64,000 bases of DNA, taken from contig NZ_BMXW01000007.1 of the NCBI RefSeq assembly GCF_014651955.1, positions 78,676 to 142,675 on the forward strand, in the 5' to 3' direction. The position numbers were made by a program, and so were the translations under genes. Below the pieces are notes generated by a model. The model had not been told where the DNA came from, did no database searches, and was given only the letters and a program-made list of their open reading frames with translations. This DNA is from Shewanella fodinae. GTDB taxonomy: Bacteria; Pseudomonadota; Gammaproteobacteria; Enterobacterales; Shewanellaceae. Positions within the stretch are counted from its first letter, which is position 1. Each line of letters begins with the position of its first letter. Of this stretch, positions 1-9,958 are shown in pieces.

Positions 1-61
1 GATTCGAACCCCTGTTACCGCCGTGAAAGGGCGGTGTCCTAGGCCTCTAGACGAAGGGGAC
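1..61 (-). tRNA. tRNA-Glu (UUC), cut by the window edge
   Basis: The 61 bases are identical to the 5' part of the complete tRNA-Glu at 149-224, through the anticodon arm (TTC between the two CCGCC/GGCGG strands) into the T arm. The 3' acceptor strand and CCA lie outside the window. It is the most distal gene seen of a minus-strand tRNA array downstream of gltX. Confidence 0.93.
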
Positions 62-148
62 CCTGGACTGAAACTTTACTCTGTTTCCTGAGGCGGTTAT
101 ACCTGCTGACTTTTTCACTCCACCAATATAAGGCTGTATCGGTGAAAT

Positions 149-224
149 TGGCATCCCCTAGGGGATTCGAACCCCTGTTACCGCCGTGAAAGGGCGGTGT
201 CCTAGGCCTCTAGACGAAGGGGAC
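149..224 (-). tRNA. tRNA-Glu (UUC)
   Basis: Complete 76-nt tRNA on the minus strand, with the CCA end encoded at 149-151. It has the usual proteobacterial tRNA-Glu body: acceptor strand GTCCCCT, anticodon TTC in the loop CTTTCAC and T-loop GTTCGAATC. The acceptor stem closes with a G-U pair because the 3' strand ends GGGGAT. It repeats the truncated copy at 1-61, with an 87-nt spacer. Confidence 0.97.
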
Positions 225-239
225 CCTGGACCAAGAAAT

Positions 240-315
<76 letters not shown>

Positions 316-415
316 GAATCTCTTGAACATTTGAGCATGCTACAGCGGACTGTCACCCATGTCTCAAGTGCGAGGCGCATTCTATGCAGCACACCCAAAT
401 GTGTCAACGCATTTT

Positions 416-1825
416 TTAGGAATTTAATCTGGCTGCTACAAATTCAACCGCTTTGGAGATTCTTTGCTCGCAACGGACTTTTCCGATAAGAAACAGCGTA
501 ATATCTAACGATGGTGATTGGCCAACACCGGTGACGGCAACCCGCAGTGGCATACCCACTTTGCCCATACCCACTTCCAGTTCGGCAGCAGTTTCTTCTA
601 TCGCCTGATGCACCGCTTCTTGGGTCCATTCAGGTAATGCGGCCAGCTTCTGCTGAACCAGTTTTAGGGGCTCCATTGCCACACCGCGCAGGTGCTTTTT
701 AGCCGCGGATTCTTCAAACTCCGCAAAATCTTCATAGAAGTAACGGCTATGTTCAGCCATCTCTTTTAATGTTTTGCTGCGTTCCGCCAACGCGGTCACC
801 ACCGCCGACAATGCAGGGCCATTGCTGGTATCAATCTGCTGATCCTGCATATGCCATTGCAGATAGCCTGCAACGTATTCAGGATCCAGCGTTTTGATGT
901 AATGCTGGTTCAGCCACTGTAGTTTTTCGGTATTAAAGGCAGAGGCCGATTTGTTGATGTCATCCAGTTTGAAATACTGCACCATCTCATCGAGAGAGAA
1001 AATTTCCTGGTCACCATGAGACCAACCCAAACGTACCAGATAGTTCAGCAGTGCTTCAGGCAGATAGCCATCGTCACGATACTGCATCACACTAACCGCG
1101 CCATGACGTTTTGATAACTTGGCACCGTCATCACCGAGGATCATGGCCACATGGGCATATTCGGGAATAGGTGCACCCAGCGCTTTTAGAATATTGATCT
1201 GTTTTGGGGTGTTGTTGATATGGTCTTCACCACGGATAACGCAAGTGATCCCCATATCCCAGTCGTCCACCACCACACAGAAGTTATACGTCGGTGTACC
1301 ATCGCTGCGAGCGATGATCAGGTCATCTAATTCTTCGTTGGCGATTTCAATGCGGCCACGGACGTGGTCATCAAATACTACGCTACCGTCCTGGGGCATT
1401 TTAAAGCGGATGACGTAAGGCTCATCGGTGTCGCGGGGCGCAGCATCACGACAGCAGCCATCATATTTCTGGCGTTCACCTTTAGCGGCCTGCCCTTCTC
1501 GCAACGCCTCAAGACGTTCTTTTGAGCAGTAACACTTATAGGCTTTACCCTCTTCCAGCAGTTTTGCAATCACTTCATTGTAACGGTCAAAACGCTTGGT
1601 CTGGTAATAAGGGCCTTCGTCCCAATTCAGGCCAAGCCATTCCATACCTTCAAGAATGGCATCCACTGCTGCCTGAGTTGAACGCTCCAGATCCGTATCC
1701 TCAATACGCAGTACAAACTCACCTTTATTGGCCCGGGCGTGAAGCCAGGAATAAAGAGCTGTACGGGCACCGCCCACATGTAAATAGCCGGTTGGGCTAG
1801 GAGCAAAACGCGTCTTGATGGTCAT
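416..1825 (-). CDS. gltX: Glutamyl-tRNA synthetase
   Basis: Class I aminoacyl-tRNA synthetase that charges tRNA-Glu with glutamate in the cytoplasm; 469 residues, the usual bacterial GluRS length. The nucleotide-binding HIGH-type motif lies at the N-terminus ([17 protein letters not shown], about residues 8-24) and the KMSKS-type loop is KLSKRHG near residue 240. A Cys-rich zinc-binding insertion (CYCSKE ... CC) sits around residues 97-125. An upstream GTG at 1837 is possible, but the ATG at 1825 begins the conserved [13 protein letters not shown] start. It is followed on the same strand by tRNA-Ala and its own substrate tRNA-Glu, a pairing common in Shewanella and Vibrio. Confidence 0.98.
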   Translation of the reverse strand: MTIKTRFAPSPTGYLHVGGARTALYSWLHARANKGEFVLRIEDTDLERSTQAAVDAILEGMEWLGLNWDEGPYYQTKRFDRYNEVIAKLLEEGKAYKCYCSKERLEALREGQAAKGERQKYDGCCRDAAPRDTDEPYVIRFKMPQDGSVVFDDHVRGRIEIANEELDDLIIARSDGTPTYNFCVVVDDWDMGITCVIRGEDHINNTPKQINILKALGAPIPEYAHVAMILGDDGAKLSKRHGAVSVMQYRDDGYLPEALLNYLVRLGWSHGDQEIFSLDEMVQYFKLDDINKSASAFNTEKLQWLNQHYIKTLDPEYVAGYLQWHMQDQQIDTSNGPALSAVVTALAERSKTLKEMAEHSRYFYEDFAEFEESAAKKHLRGVAMEPLKLVQQKLAALPEWTQEAVHQAIEETAAELEVGMGKVGMPLRVAVTGVGQSPSLDITLFLIGKVRCEQRISKAVEFVAARLNS

Positions 1826-2002
1826 AATCGAACACAAACCTTATTGAGTAAGGAGCCTGTTCACAGGCGAGTGAAAAAAGAGCGTCTATTCTAACAGTCC
1901 TAGACATTAGGGGGAAAGAGTAAAGCATCACCTTGCATAATCGCCGCCGTTCATGTCTTCGCTCGCACCAATAGGCGGAAATCCACCCATCTTCACTTTA
2001 AA

Positions 2003-2020
2003 TGTGAGCCATTTCTCACA
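2003..2020. promoter_or_regulatory. Inverted repeat upstream of dctP promoter, candidate activator site
   Basis: TGTGAG and CTCACA arms separated by 6 nt, centred about 112 bp upstream of the predicted dctP start site. The distance suits an enhancer for a sigma54 activator such as DctD. The arms look like CRP half-sites but the spacing is two bases too long for a canonical CRP site. Function is inferred. Confidence 0.4.
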
Positions 2021-2035
2021 CACCTAACATTTACG

Positions 2036-2051
2036 CGTGATCCATATCAAA
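2036..2051. promoter_or_regulatory. Candidate CRP site upstream of dctP
   Basis: CGTGA-N6-TCAAA matches the CRP consensus TGTGA-N6-TCACA at 8 of 10 arm positions with correct spacing. It sits about 80 bp upstream of the predicted sigma54 start. It could instead be part of a DctD enhancer. Confidence 0.4.
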
Positions 2052-2097
2052 CAATCTACACTTGAATAACCAATAGGTTACGTAAAAGTAAACAAAT

Positions 2098-2112
2098 TGG
2101 CGCACAACTTGC
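2098..2112 (+). promoter_or_regulatory. Sigma54 (-24/-12) promoter of the dctPQM operon
   Basis: TGGCGC-N5-TTGC with exactly 10 bases between the GG (-24) and GC (-12) elements, close to the consensus TGGCAC-N5-TTGC. Transcription would start near 2124, about 95 nt before dctP. The operon encodes its own sigma54 activator with a GAFTGA loop (DctD), which makes this site credible. Confidence 0.75.
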
Positions 2113-2158
2113 CTTTAGTCAGGGCAACCATTGGGAAATAAAGCTGTTTTCCCGGGTC

Positions 2159-2187
2159 CAGATACGTATTTATGGGGCTCGTATCTG
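2159..2187 (+). other. Stem-loop in the predicted dctP 5' leader
   Basis: Perfect 8-bp inverted repeat (CAGATACG ... CGTATCTG) with a 13-nt loop, between the predicted sigma54 start site and the dctP ribosome-binding site (AGAAGGA, about 2204-2210). It may stabilise the mRNA or bind a regulator; no known riboswitch pattern was recognised. Confidence 0.4.
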
Positions 2188-2200
2188 CAAAAACTTATAA

Positions 2201-3247
<1,047 letters not shown>

Positions 3248-3255
3248 AGTTGTCC

Positions 3256-3278
3256 GGGGGCAAAACTTGCCCCCTTTT
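3256..3278 (+). terminator. Intra-operon stem-loop between dctP and dctQ
   Basis: 8-bp GC-rich stem (GGGGGCAA / TTGCCCCC) with a 3-nt loop followed by TTTT, 8 nt after the dctP stop. It could act as a partial terminator or a 3'-end stabiliser, giving more binding protein than membrane subunits, as is common in TRAP and ABC uptake operons. Confidence 0.6.
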
Positions 3279-3295
3279 CCCACTGGGGACGGATT

Positions 3296-3952
3296 ATGTT
3301 ATCGCGAATTTTTGCCTACTTCGAAGAGGGCTTTCTCAACGTATTGATTTCTGCCATGACCATTTTGGTCTTTGTGGAAGTGATTGCCCGCTTCTTCTTT
3401 AACGTTGGTTTTCTGTGGATGCAGGAGCTGACACTGACAATTGCTGGCTGGTTTGTACTGTTTGGCATGTCTTACGGTGTCAAAGTGGGAGCCCACATTG
3501 GGGTTGATGCTTTTGTTAAAAACCTGCCACAAAAAACTCGTAAATATACCGCACTGGTGGCCGTCGCCATCTGCTTGGTGTACTGCAGCCTGTTCCTGAT
3601 TGGCAGTTGGGATTACCTCAAGCAGATGTATACCACTGGCGTGCCCATGGAAGATATCAGTTTTCCCCATGCCTGGATGGCTGGTCTCGACGCTGACAAG
3701 GTGTGGGATACCTGGCGCATCGATGTAGAAGACCCGCGCGTGCCACTGTGGATGTCACAAAGTATTCTATTGTTTGGTTTTGCCATGTTGACCTGGCGCT
3801 TTATCGAGCTGTTTATTGCCATTATTCGTAACCAATCTTTAGGGTTCAGTTTTCACGATGAAGCCAAGGAAAGCATGCAGTTAGCGGATGATGCAACTGA
3901 CAACGGTAATGCCCCTGACCATAACCATTCAGATCCGCAGGTGAAGCCATGA
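3296..3952 (+). CDS. dctQ: TRAP transporter small permease subunit DctQ
   Basis: Small membrane subunit of the TRAP transporter, which partners with the large DctM permease. 218 residues with four predicted membrane helices (about 12-32, 45-65, 85-105 and 145-170). The family signature region WMQELTLTIAGWFVLFGMSYGVKVGAHIGVD is readable at about residues 40-70 (shown by EL and AHIGVD). The C-terminal 40 residues are polar and acidic and probably cytoplasmic. It begins 48 nt after dctP, past a stem-loop, and its stop overlaps the dctM start by 4 nt, so the two permease genes are translationally coupled. Confidence 0.93.
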   Translation: MLSRIFAYFEEGFLNVLISAMTILVFVEVIARFFFNVGFLWMQELTLTIAGWFVLFGMSYGVKVGAHIGVDAFVKNLPQKTRKYTALVAVAICLVYCSLFLIGSWDYLKQMYTTGVPMEDISFPHAWMAGLDADKVWDTWRIDVEDPRVPLWMSQSILLFGFAMLTWRFIELFIAIIRNQSLGFSFHDEAKESMQLADDATDNGNAPDHNHSDPQVKP

Positions 3953-5346
3953 CAATTGCCACGCTGTTTATCACATTGTTTCTCTGCATGCTGCTTGGAA
4001 TGCCAATTGCGATTGCGCTGGGTTTTTCCAGCATGCTGACCATCCTGTTATTTTCCAATGACTCGCTGGCCTCAATTGCATTGAAACTGTACGCATCGAC
4101 TTCAGAACACTATACCCTGTTGGCGATCCCGTTCTTTATTTTATCGTCTGCGTTCTTATCAACCGGTGGTGTTGCTAGGCGCATTATCGACTTTGCCATG
4201 GACAGTGTCGGCCATATTCGTGGTGGTCTAGCGATGGCTTCGGTAATGGCTTGTATGCTGTTTGCCGCCGTTTCCGGTTCATCTCCGGCTACCGTTGCCG
4301 CCATCGGCTCAATAGTGATCGTGGGCATGGTACGCGCGGGTTATCCAGAGAAATTCGCCGCAGGGGTTATTACTACTTCGGGGACGCTCGGGATCCTCAT
4401 TCCGCCATCCATCGTGATGTTGGTATATGCCGCCGCCACGGAAGTTTCTGCAGCCAGAATGTTCATGGCAGGATTAATTCCTGGCTTGATGATGGGCGGT
4501 TTGCTGATGATCGCCATTTATATCACGGCGAGGATCAAAGGGTTACCCTCACAGCCCTTCCCGGGTTTTGGCAAACTATCGATTTCCTTGGCCAAGGCCA
4601 TGGGCGGCTTAATGCTGATTGTCATCGTCCTGGGTTCTATCTATGGCGGTGTTGCCAGCCCAACCGAAGCCGCCGCTGTCGCTTGTATCTACGCTTACCT
4701 GGTCGCCGTATTTGGCTATCGCGACATCGGACCGCTGAAGAACGTGGCGTGGCGTAATCCTGGAGAAGCCCTACCTGTCGCGATTGTGCGAAACTTGTGG
4801 CATATGCTGCTTGGCTTGCTCAAAACTCCCGCGGATAAAGAGATACGCACAGTGGTCCGTGACGGCGCTAAAGTATCCATAATGCTGTTGTTTATCATCG
4901 GTAACGCGATGCTGTTTGCCCATGTGCTGACCACTGAACGCATCCCCCATCACATTGCCGAAACTATCGTGAGTTGGGGCCTACCTGCCTGGGGATTTCT
5001 GATCATCGTTAACCTGTTGCTACTGGCGGCTGGTAACTTTATGGAGCCATCGGCCATTTTGCTGATCATGGCACCAATTCTGTTCCCGATAGCCGTCAAA
5101 CTGGGGATTGATCCGATCCACTTAGGGATCATCATGGTCGTCAACATGGAGATTGGGATGCTGACGCCACCAGTGGGGCTCAACCTATTTGTGACGTCGG
5201 GAATTACCAACCGCAGTATCGGCTGGGTGATTAAGGCCTGTCTGCCGTGGTTACTATTACTACTGGGCTTCTTAATCATTATCACATACGTACCGCAGGT
5301 ATCCTTGGTACTGCCAGAATTTCTTGACAGCCTGCGTAACCCTTAG
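3949..5346 (+). CDS. dctM: TRAP transporter large permease subunit DctM
   Basis: Ion-coupled large permease that moves the dicarboxylate across the inner membrane. 465 residues, almost entirely hydrophobic helices (about 12 segments), with family motifs FAAVSGSSPATVAAIGS near residues 104-120, GTLGILIPPSIVMLVYA near 144-160, ASPTEAAAVA near 235-244 and a second-repeat MLTPPVGLNLFV near 404-415. The two similar PP-containing loops reflect the inverted-repeat elevator fold of this family. The start ATG overlaps the dctQ stop (ATGA). Confidence 0.95.
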   Translation: MTIATLFITLFLCMLLGMPIAIALGFSSMLTILLFSNDSLASIALKLYASTSEHYTLLAIPFFILSSAFLSTGGVARRIIDFAMDSVGHIRGGLAMASVMACMLFAAVSGSSPATVAAIGSIVIVGMVRAGYPEKFAAGVITTSGTLGILIPPSIVMLVYAAATEVSAARMFMAGLIPGLMMGGLLMIAIYITARIKGLPSQPFPGFGKLSISLAKAMGGLMLIVIVLGSIYGGVASPTEAAAVACIYAYLVAVFGYRDIGPLKNVAWRNPGEALPVAIVRNLWHMLLGLLKTPADKEIRTVVRDGAKVSIMLLFIIGNAMLFAHVLTTERIPHHIAETIVSWGLPAWGFLIIVNLLLLAAGNFMEPSAILLIMAPILFPIAVKLGIDPIHLGIIMVVNMEIGMLTPPVGLNLFVTSGITNRSIGWVIKACLPWLLLLLGFLIIITYVPQVSLVLPEFLDSLRNP

Positions 5347-5368
5347 CCCTTGAAAAATCATGAAGTAT

Positions 5369-5393
5369 CGGCGAGTCTAGGCCAGACTCGCCG
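5369..5393 (+). other. Perfect hairpin between dctM and dctB
   Basis: 10-bp perfect stem (CGGCGAGTCT / AGACTCGCCG) with a 5-nt loop, 22 nt after the dctM stop and 22 nt before the preferred dctB start. No T-run follows, so it is more likely an mRNA-processing or 3'-stabilising element than a strong terminator. Its presence argues against dctB starting at the upstream TTG (5350), because the hairpin would then be coding. Confidence 0.55.
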
Positions 5394-5415
5394 TGATTCA
5401 GGGCAATGGCCGGAA

Positions 5416-7215
5416 ATGCAAACGCAATCTTCCACGCGTAAACGTCTACTGATCAGCATCTTGTTGATTAGCGGACTATTTATAACTCTTAGACTGACTT
5501 ACTGGTACCATCTAGAGCAAGGGTTTTCCCGCGCATTACCGTTGGCTAGCCGACAACTCGAAGAAGTGATCAACTTCATCGATGGTGCCTTGATCCGCTA
5601 TGAGAGTATTCCGCATGTGCTGTCAACTAACCCACTGTTGGCCAAGGCTTTACGCCACAGTGATGATCATACGGAAATTCAGCACATCAATCGCTATTTT
5701 GAAGAGATTCAACATGTCACCGAAGCCTCAGACATCTATTTACTCAACAAAAACGGTGATGCCGTTGCTGCTAGTAACTGGCAGAAACCCTATTCCTTCA
5801 TTGGTCAAAACTATGCTTTTCGACCCTACTACACCGAAGCAGTAGCGGGTCGTTTAGGCAGCTACTATGCCGTGGGAACATCGTCAGATACCCGTGGTTT
5901 TTACTTTTCTTACCCTATTCAGGAAAAAGCCGAAATCCTAGGGGTTATTGTTGTGAAAGTGGATATTGCGGATATTGAAGCGCAACTCACCGGTCTGGCA
6001 AAGTCGGGCCAATATGAACTTGCTATCAGTGGTGATGATCAGGTGATCTTTGTTGCCAGCATAGAAAGTTGGCGCCTAAAATCGCTGGTACCACTGGATG
6101 ACAACAGTCAGCAGATTATCTACAAAAGCCGCCGCTATGCTAACCGTATTATCAGTGCGCTCACGCTTAAACCGCCCTATGCACCATTTGAGCATTCAGA
6201 AAAAACACCGATCTATCAAATTCCCAATGACAGCGGCAAAGCACAGTATATAGATACGCGCAGCGAAATGACCAAAGCCGGCTGGAATGTCCATGTGATG
6301 ACCCCCGTGAAGCCACTGTATACATCGCTGCCACCACTGTTAATGCTATCCGCTTGTCTGTACCTGCTGGCGGCGTTGGGGTTACTTTTCAGCCTCGAAC
6401 GCCGCAAAAATATGCGGCGGATGCAGCAAGCCCAACAACTACTGGAACAACGAGTACAGGAGCGTACCCGCGAATTACAAGATGCCAATGACAAGTTGCA
6501 GGAAACACGGGACGAATTAGTACAAGCTGCCAAACTGACCGTTATTGGCAGTCTCTCTGCCAGTATCAACCATGAGATCAACCAACCGCTAGCGGCGCTG
6601 CGTAGCTATGCGCAAAACACGCAAACCCTGTTGACCCGCCATATGCAGGAGAAAGCGCAGGAGAATCTTGCCACCATTATCAGTCTGGCAGACAGACTGG
6701 CGGAAATTGTCGCGCAATTTAAAAGCTTTACCCGCAAGACTAAAGGACAAGACAAACTCACTGATTTGCGAGTGGCCGTCGAAGATGCCCTCACCATCGT
6801 CACCCCGGAAATTGAAAAACAGCAAGTTCAGCTACGGTTACAACTACCCAATGCCCCATTACGCTTTTTTGGTGATAAAGTACGGTTACAACAGGTACTG
6901 GTGAACCTGATAAGTAATGCGATAACGGCCATGCAGCATTCGCCAACGCGACAACTCACCATTACCATTAGTGCCGGAGAACAGCTTTGCATCCAAATCC
7001 GTGATTCCGGCCCCGGAGTAAATGAAAGTCAAATGGAAAAGATTTTTGAGCCCTATTTCACCACCTCTCAACGCCAGGGACTGGGCCTGGGGCTGTCTAT
7101 CTCACGACGAATTGTTGAATCTATGAACGGCAGCATTACCGTTGCCAATGCTATCGATGGGGGAGCCGAATTCAAAATCCTGCTGCCGTTGTGCCCGGCG
7201 GAGGATAACGTATGA
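5416..7215 (+). CDS. dctB: C4-dicarboxylate sensor histidine kinase DctB
   Basis: Inner-membrane sensor kinase that detects dicarboxylates and phosphorylates DctD. About 599 residues from ATG 5416; a TTG at 5350 would add 22 residues but reads through a hairpin. Order of parts: membrane helix (about 10-30); periplasmic double Cache/PDC sensor (about 31-295, with FYFSYPI and VVVKVDI strands); second helix (about 300-325); a coiled coil (QQAQQLLEQRVQERTRELQ, about 337-355); HisKA with the phospho-acceptor in SINHEINQPLAAL (His about 386); HATPase with N box NLISNAI, G1 DSGPGV and G2 GLGLGLSI. The dctD start overlaps its stop by 4 nt. Confidence 0.92.
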   Translation: MQTQSSTRKRLLISILLISGLFITLRLTYWYHLEQGFSRALPLASRQLEEVINFIDGALIRYESIPHVLSTNPLLAKALRHSDDHTEIQHINRYFEEIQHVTEASDIYLLNKNGDAVAASNWQKPYSFIGQNYAFRPYYTEAVAGRLGSYYAVGTSSDTRGFYFSYPIQEKAEILGVIVVKVDIADIEAQLTGLAKSGQYELAISGDDQVIFVASIESWRLKSLVPLDDNSQQIIYKSRRYANRIISALTLKPPYAPFEHSEKTPIYQIPNDSGKAQYIDTRSEMTKAGWNVHVMTPVKPLYTSLPPLLMLSACLYLLAALGLLFSLERRKNMRRMQQAQQLLEQRVQERTRELQDANDKLQETRDELVQAAKLTVIGSLSASINHEINQPLAALRSYAQNTQTLLTRHMQEKAQENLATIISLADRLAEIVAQFKSFTRKTKGQDKLTDLRVAVEDALTIVTPEIEKQQVQLRLQLPNAPLRFFGDKVRLQQVLVNLISNAITAMQHSPTRQLTITISAGEQLCIQIRDSGPGVNESQMEKIFEPYFTTSQRQGLGLGLSISRRIVESMNGSITVANAIDGGAEFKILLPLCPAEDNV

Positions 7216-8576
7216 GTCATGACACTTATACCGTCCTTATCCTAGATGACGAGCCCCATATTGGTACTGTGCTAACCCAGTTGTTTGAATTGGAAGGTAT
7301 TGCGGCCAAAGCCACCACGCAACCGCAGGAGATCTTGAAATCTCTCGATCGCAACTGGATGGGCGTGGTCATCACCGATGTCAACATGCCTGGGATGGAT
7401 GGCATCAGCGTTATGCAGCAAATAAAACAGCAAGATGCTGATATTCCGGTGATTCTAATTACCGGGTTTGGTGACATTGCCATGGCAGTCAGCGCGGTAA
7501 AACAAGGCGCTTATGATTTTCTAGAAAAACCATTTAACAATGAACATATTCTGGACATCGTGCAACGCGCACTGGAAAAACGCGCACTGACGTTAGAAAA
7601 TCGCAAACTGAAACAGGAGCTGCAATCACAAAGCCTACCGGGACCACGGATCCTAGGTAACAGTCCGGGGATCCGGCAGATGCGCCACGTTATTCACCAG
7701 GTATTGGACACCCCAGCGGATATTCTGGTGCATGGCGAAACCGGTACAGGGAAAGAACTGGTTGCCCGCTATTTACACGATCACAGTCCACGCAACGCTG
7801 CTAATTTTGTGGCCATCAACTGTGGTGCTATTCCAGAGACGATCATCGAAAGTGAGTTATTTGGCGCTGAAGCGGGTGCCTTTACCGGAGCAGACAAAAC
7901 CCGTATCGGCAAATTCGAGTATGCCAACGGCGGCACCCTGTTCCTCGACGAAATTGAAAGCACGCCGATGTCATTACAGGTCAAATTGCTGCGAGTGTTA
8001 GAAGACCGCAAAGTAGTGCGTCTGGGTTCCAACAAAAGCATCGAATTGGACATTCGCATTATTGCTGCCACCAAAGTTGATCTTAAGGCGCTGTGTGACA
8101 AGGGCGAGTTCCGCCATGATCTGTTCTATCGGCTGAATTTGGTCACCATCGAAATTCCACCATTGAGGGATCGACGCGAAGATATCTCACTACTGTTCCT
8201 GCATTTCGCACGGGTAGCCTCCGCCAGATACCACAAAGAGGTGATCGCATTGGATACCTCGCATGTAGCCAAGCTGAGTACCTATGACTGGCCCGGCAAT
8301 GTACGGGAACTGCGCAATCTGGCAGAACGTTACGTGCTGTTGGGAAGCGATGCGGCATTCGGTGCTATGAGTAGTGATGAACAACTGCACAGCGGCATGT
8401 CACTGACACAGAGAGTGGAATTTTTTGAACGCCTGTTGATTGAGGACGCGCTCAATCACAACAAGGGCTCTATCAAACATACCATGGAACAGTTGGAACT
8501 ACCCCGCAAAACCCTTTATGACAAGATGCGTAAATATGGGCTTGAGCGGAAAGACTTTATTAATGATGAGCTTTAG
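7212..8576 (+). CDS. dctD: C4-dicarboxylate response regulator DctD (sigma54 activator)
   Basis: NtrC-type activator of sigma54 promoters, 454 residues. Receiver domain at 1-120 with acidic pair DDE (12-14), phospho-acceptor Asp56 in ITDVNMPGMDG and Lys in FLEKPF (about 105). AAA+ domain at about 145-380: Walker A GETGTGKE, the sigma54-contacting loop GAFTGA, Walker B GGTLFLDEIE and R-finger region. A Fis-type helix-turn-helix lies at about 410-450 (SIKHTMEQLELPRKTLYDKMRKYG). With DctB it should drive the -24/-12 promoter in front of dctP, so the locus carries its own induction circuit. The 3' end overlaps the convergent transporter gene by 17 nt. Confidence 0.94.
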   Translation: MSHDTYTVLILDDEPHIGTVLTQLFELEGIAAKATTQPQEILKSLDRNWMGVVITDVNMPGMDGISVMQQIKQQDADIPVILITGFGDIAMAVSAVKQGAYDFLEKPFNNEHILDIVQRALEKRALTLENRKLKQELQSQSLPGPRILGNSPGIRQMRHVIHQVLDTPADILVHGETGTGKELVARYLHDHSPRNAANFVAINCGAIPETIIESELFGAEAGAFTGADKTRIGKFEYANGGTLFLDEIESTPMSLQVKLLRVLEDRKVVRLGSNKSIELDIRIIAATKVDLKALCDKGEFRHDLFYRLNLVTIEIPPLRDRREDISLLFLHFARVASARYHKEVIALDTSHVAKLSTYDWPGNVRELRNLAERYVLLGSDAAFGAMSSDEQLHSGMSLTQRVEFFERLLIEDALNHNKGSIKHTMEQLELPRKTLYDKMRKYGLERKDFINDEL

Positions 8577-9813
8577 CTAACTGCGGCGGTGCACTAAGGC
8601 TGTGTCGCTGCGCACTGCCGAGCCGCCACACCGCAACAGCAATCACCACTAGCAATAACAGGGAGCCCACAACAATCCCCTGCCAAGCACTATGATGCCA
8701 GAACATCATCAGATAGGGGCCGCCCATTGCCGCGCCAAAATAATAAAAACACAAATATAGTGATGTTGCCTTAGCTCGATGGCGGTTCGCGCGCATCGCC
8801 ACAAAAGAGTTGCAACAGCTGTGAGTCACAAAAAAACCACAACTACTGAGCAAAAAGCCAATACAGATAGTGACCTGGTTTTCCAGCAACGTCAGCAAAG
8901 TCCCCGCCAGCATCAGCACTAATGACATCTTAAATAACGGCAACTGCCCGTGACGGGTTATCCACCTAGCAGTGAAGTAAGACGCGATAGTCCCGCTGGA
9001 ATAACATAAAAAGATCAGCGTCGCCTGGAAACGACTCCAGTAATAAGGTTCCGCCATCAACCGTAACTGGATAAAGCTGTACTGATTCACCATCATCATA
9101 AAAGTCACACCACCGATGATGTAAGCAAGCCGCATCTGGTTGTCCTGTAAATGCCGCAGAAATCCGCGCAAATCAATACGTCCTTCCTGTCGGAACTGCC
9201 AGCGTCGTATCCGATGCTCTCGTTTTGCTGCACTGCGGGCACTGGGTAACAGCCAGTTAGTGACTGCTACCCCCAGCAAACTCACCAGTAGTAACACCCA
9301 CATGGCACTTTGCCAGTCAAAGTATTGTGACAATACGCCACCCAGCAAACGGCCGACGATACCACCGAAGCTATTGGCGGTGATGTAAACCGCCGCGGCT
9401 TTCAGCATGGTCTGCGGCTGCAGTTGCTCTTTAAAATAGGCCATAGCAATAGCCGGCAACGATGCCAACAAAACGCCTTGCAGCAACCGCACCGCCACCA
9501 ACCCATCAAAACTGCGGATATAGATCAATAACAAGTTGGACAAAGCTAGCGCCCACAAGCTCCAGACAATAGGTTTATGACGCCCAATACGGTCCGAAAT
9601 TACGGCATAGATCAGCAGTGAAAACGCCAAGGTAAAACTGGTCACGGACAATACCAACGTCGAGCGCGCCGCCGACACCTGAAACCGTTCAGCAATCAGC
9701 GGCAGCATCCCTTGCATCATGTATAAGTTGATGTAAATGACGATGGAAGCCACACATAACGCCCAAATTAAGCGATTATCGCGGGACATGCGTGCCAGCG
9801 CGTTTTCACCCAT
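8560..9813 (-). CDS. MFS transporter, YnfM-like
   Basis: Major facilitator transporter of the inner membrane; about 417 residues with 12 hydrophobic segments and a polar central loop (RSAAKREHRIRRWQFRQ, about residues 194-210). The N-terminus (IYINLYMMQGMLPLIAERF) and the loop ISDRIGRHKPIV, an MFS motif A, resemble E. coli YnfM/YgaY-type exporters. The ATG at 9813 has a GAGG ribosome-binding site; a GTG at 9825 is an alternative. It is divergent from a LysR gene, as ynfM is beside ynfL in E. coli, so that regulator probably controls it. The substrate cannot be read from sequence. Confidence 0.85.
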   Translation of the reverse strand: MGENALARMSRDNRLIWALCVASIVIYINLYMMQGMLPLIAERFQVSAARSTLVLSVTSFTLAFSLLIYAVISDRIGRHKPIVWSLWALALSNLLLIYIRSFDGLVAVRLLQGVLLASLPAIAMAYFKEQLQPQTMLKAAAVYITANSFGGIVGRLLGGVLSQYFDWQSAMWVLLLVSLLGVAVTNWLLPSARSAAKREHRIRRWQFRQEGRIDLRGFLRHLQDNQMRLAYIIGGVTFMMMVNQYSFIQLRLMAEPYYWSRFQATLIFLCYSSGTIASYFTARWITRHGQLPLFKMSLVLMLAGTLLTLLENQVTICIGFLLSSCGFFVTHSCCNSFVAMRANRHRAKATSLYLCFYYFGAAMGGPYLMMFWHHSAWQGIVVGSLLLLVVIAVAVWRLGSAQRHSLSAPPQLAKAHH

Positions 9814-9958
9814 GATGTGACACACCTCAAACTTTTATTGAATTAACATAAGACTAGCACGCCCACACACATAACAATAATAGATAAAATATATGACATC
9901 CATTGATTTTTGTTATGCTAAATCACAAGTATTCCTCTATAAAAAATGGATACCGTGG

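Noticed and set aside
2003..2020. Canonical CRP site
   Set aside because: The arms look right but the spacer between TGTGA and TCACA is 8 nt instead of 6; kept only as a generic inverted repeat.
5350..5415. Use of TTG 5350 as the dctB start
   Set aside because: No ribosome-binding site, and the frame would run through a perfect hairpin; ATG 5416 preferred, though not proven.
9893..9958. N-terminal extension of the LysR gene
   Set aside because: The helix-turn-helix begins at ATG 9959 as in the family; the extra 22 residues have no family support.
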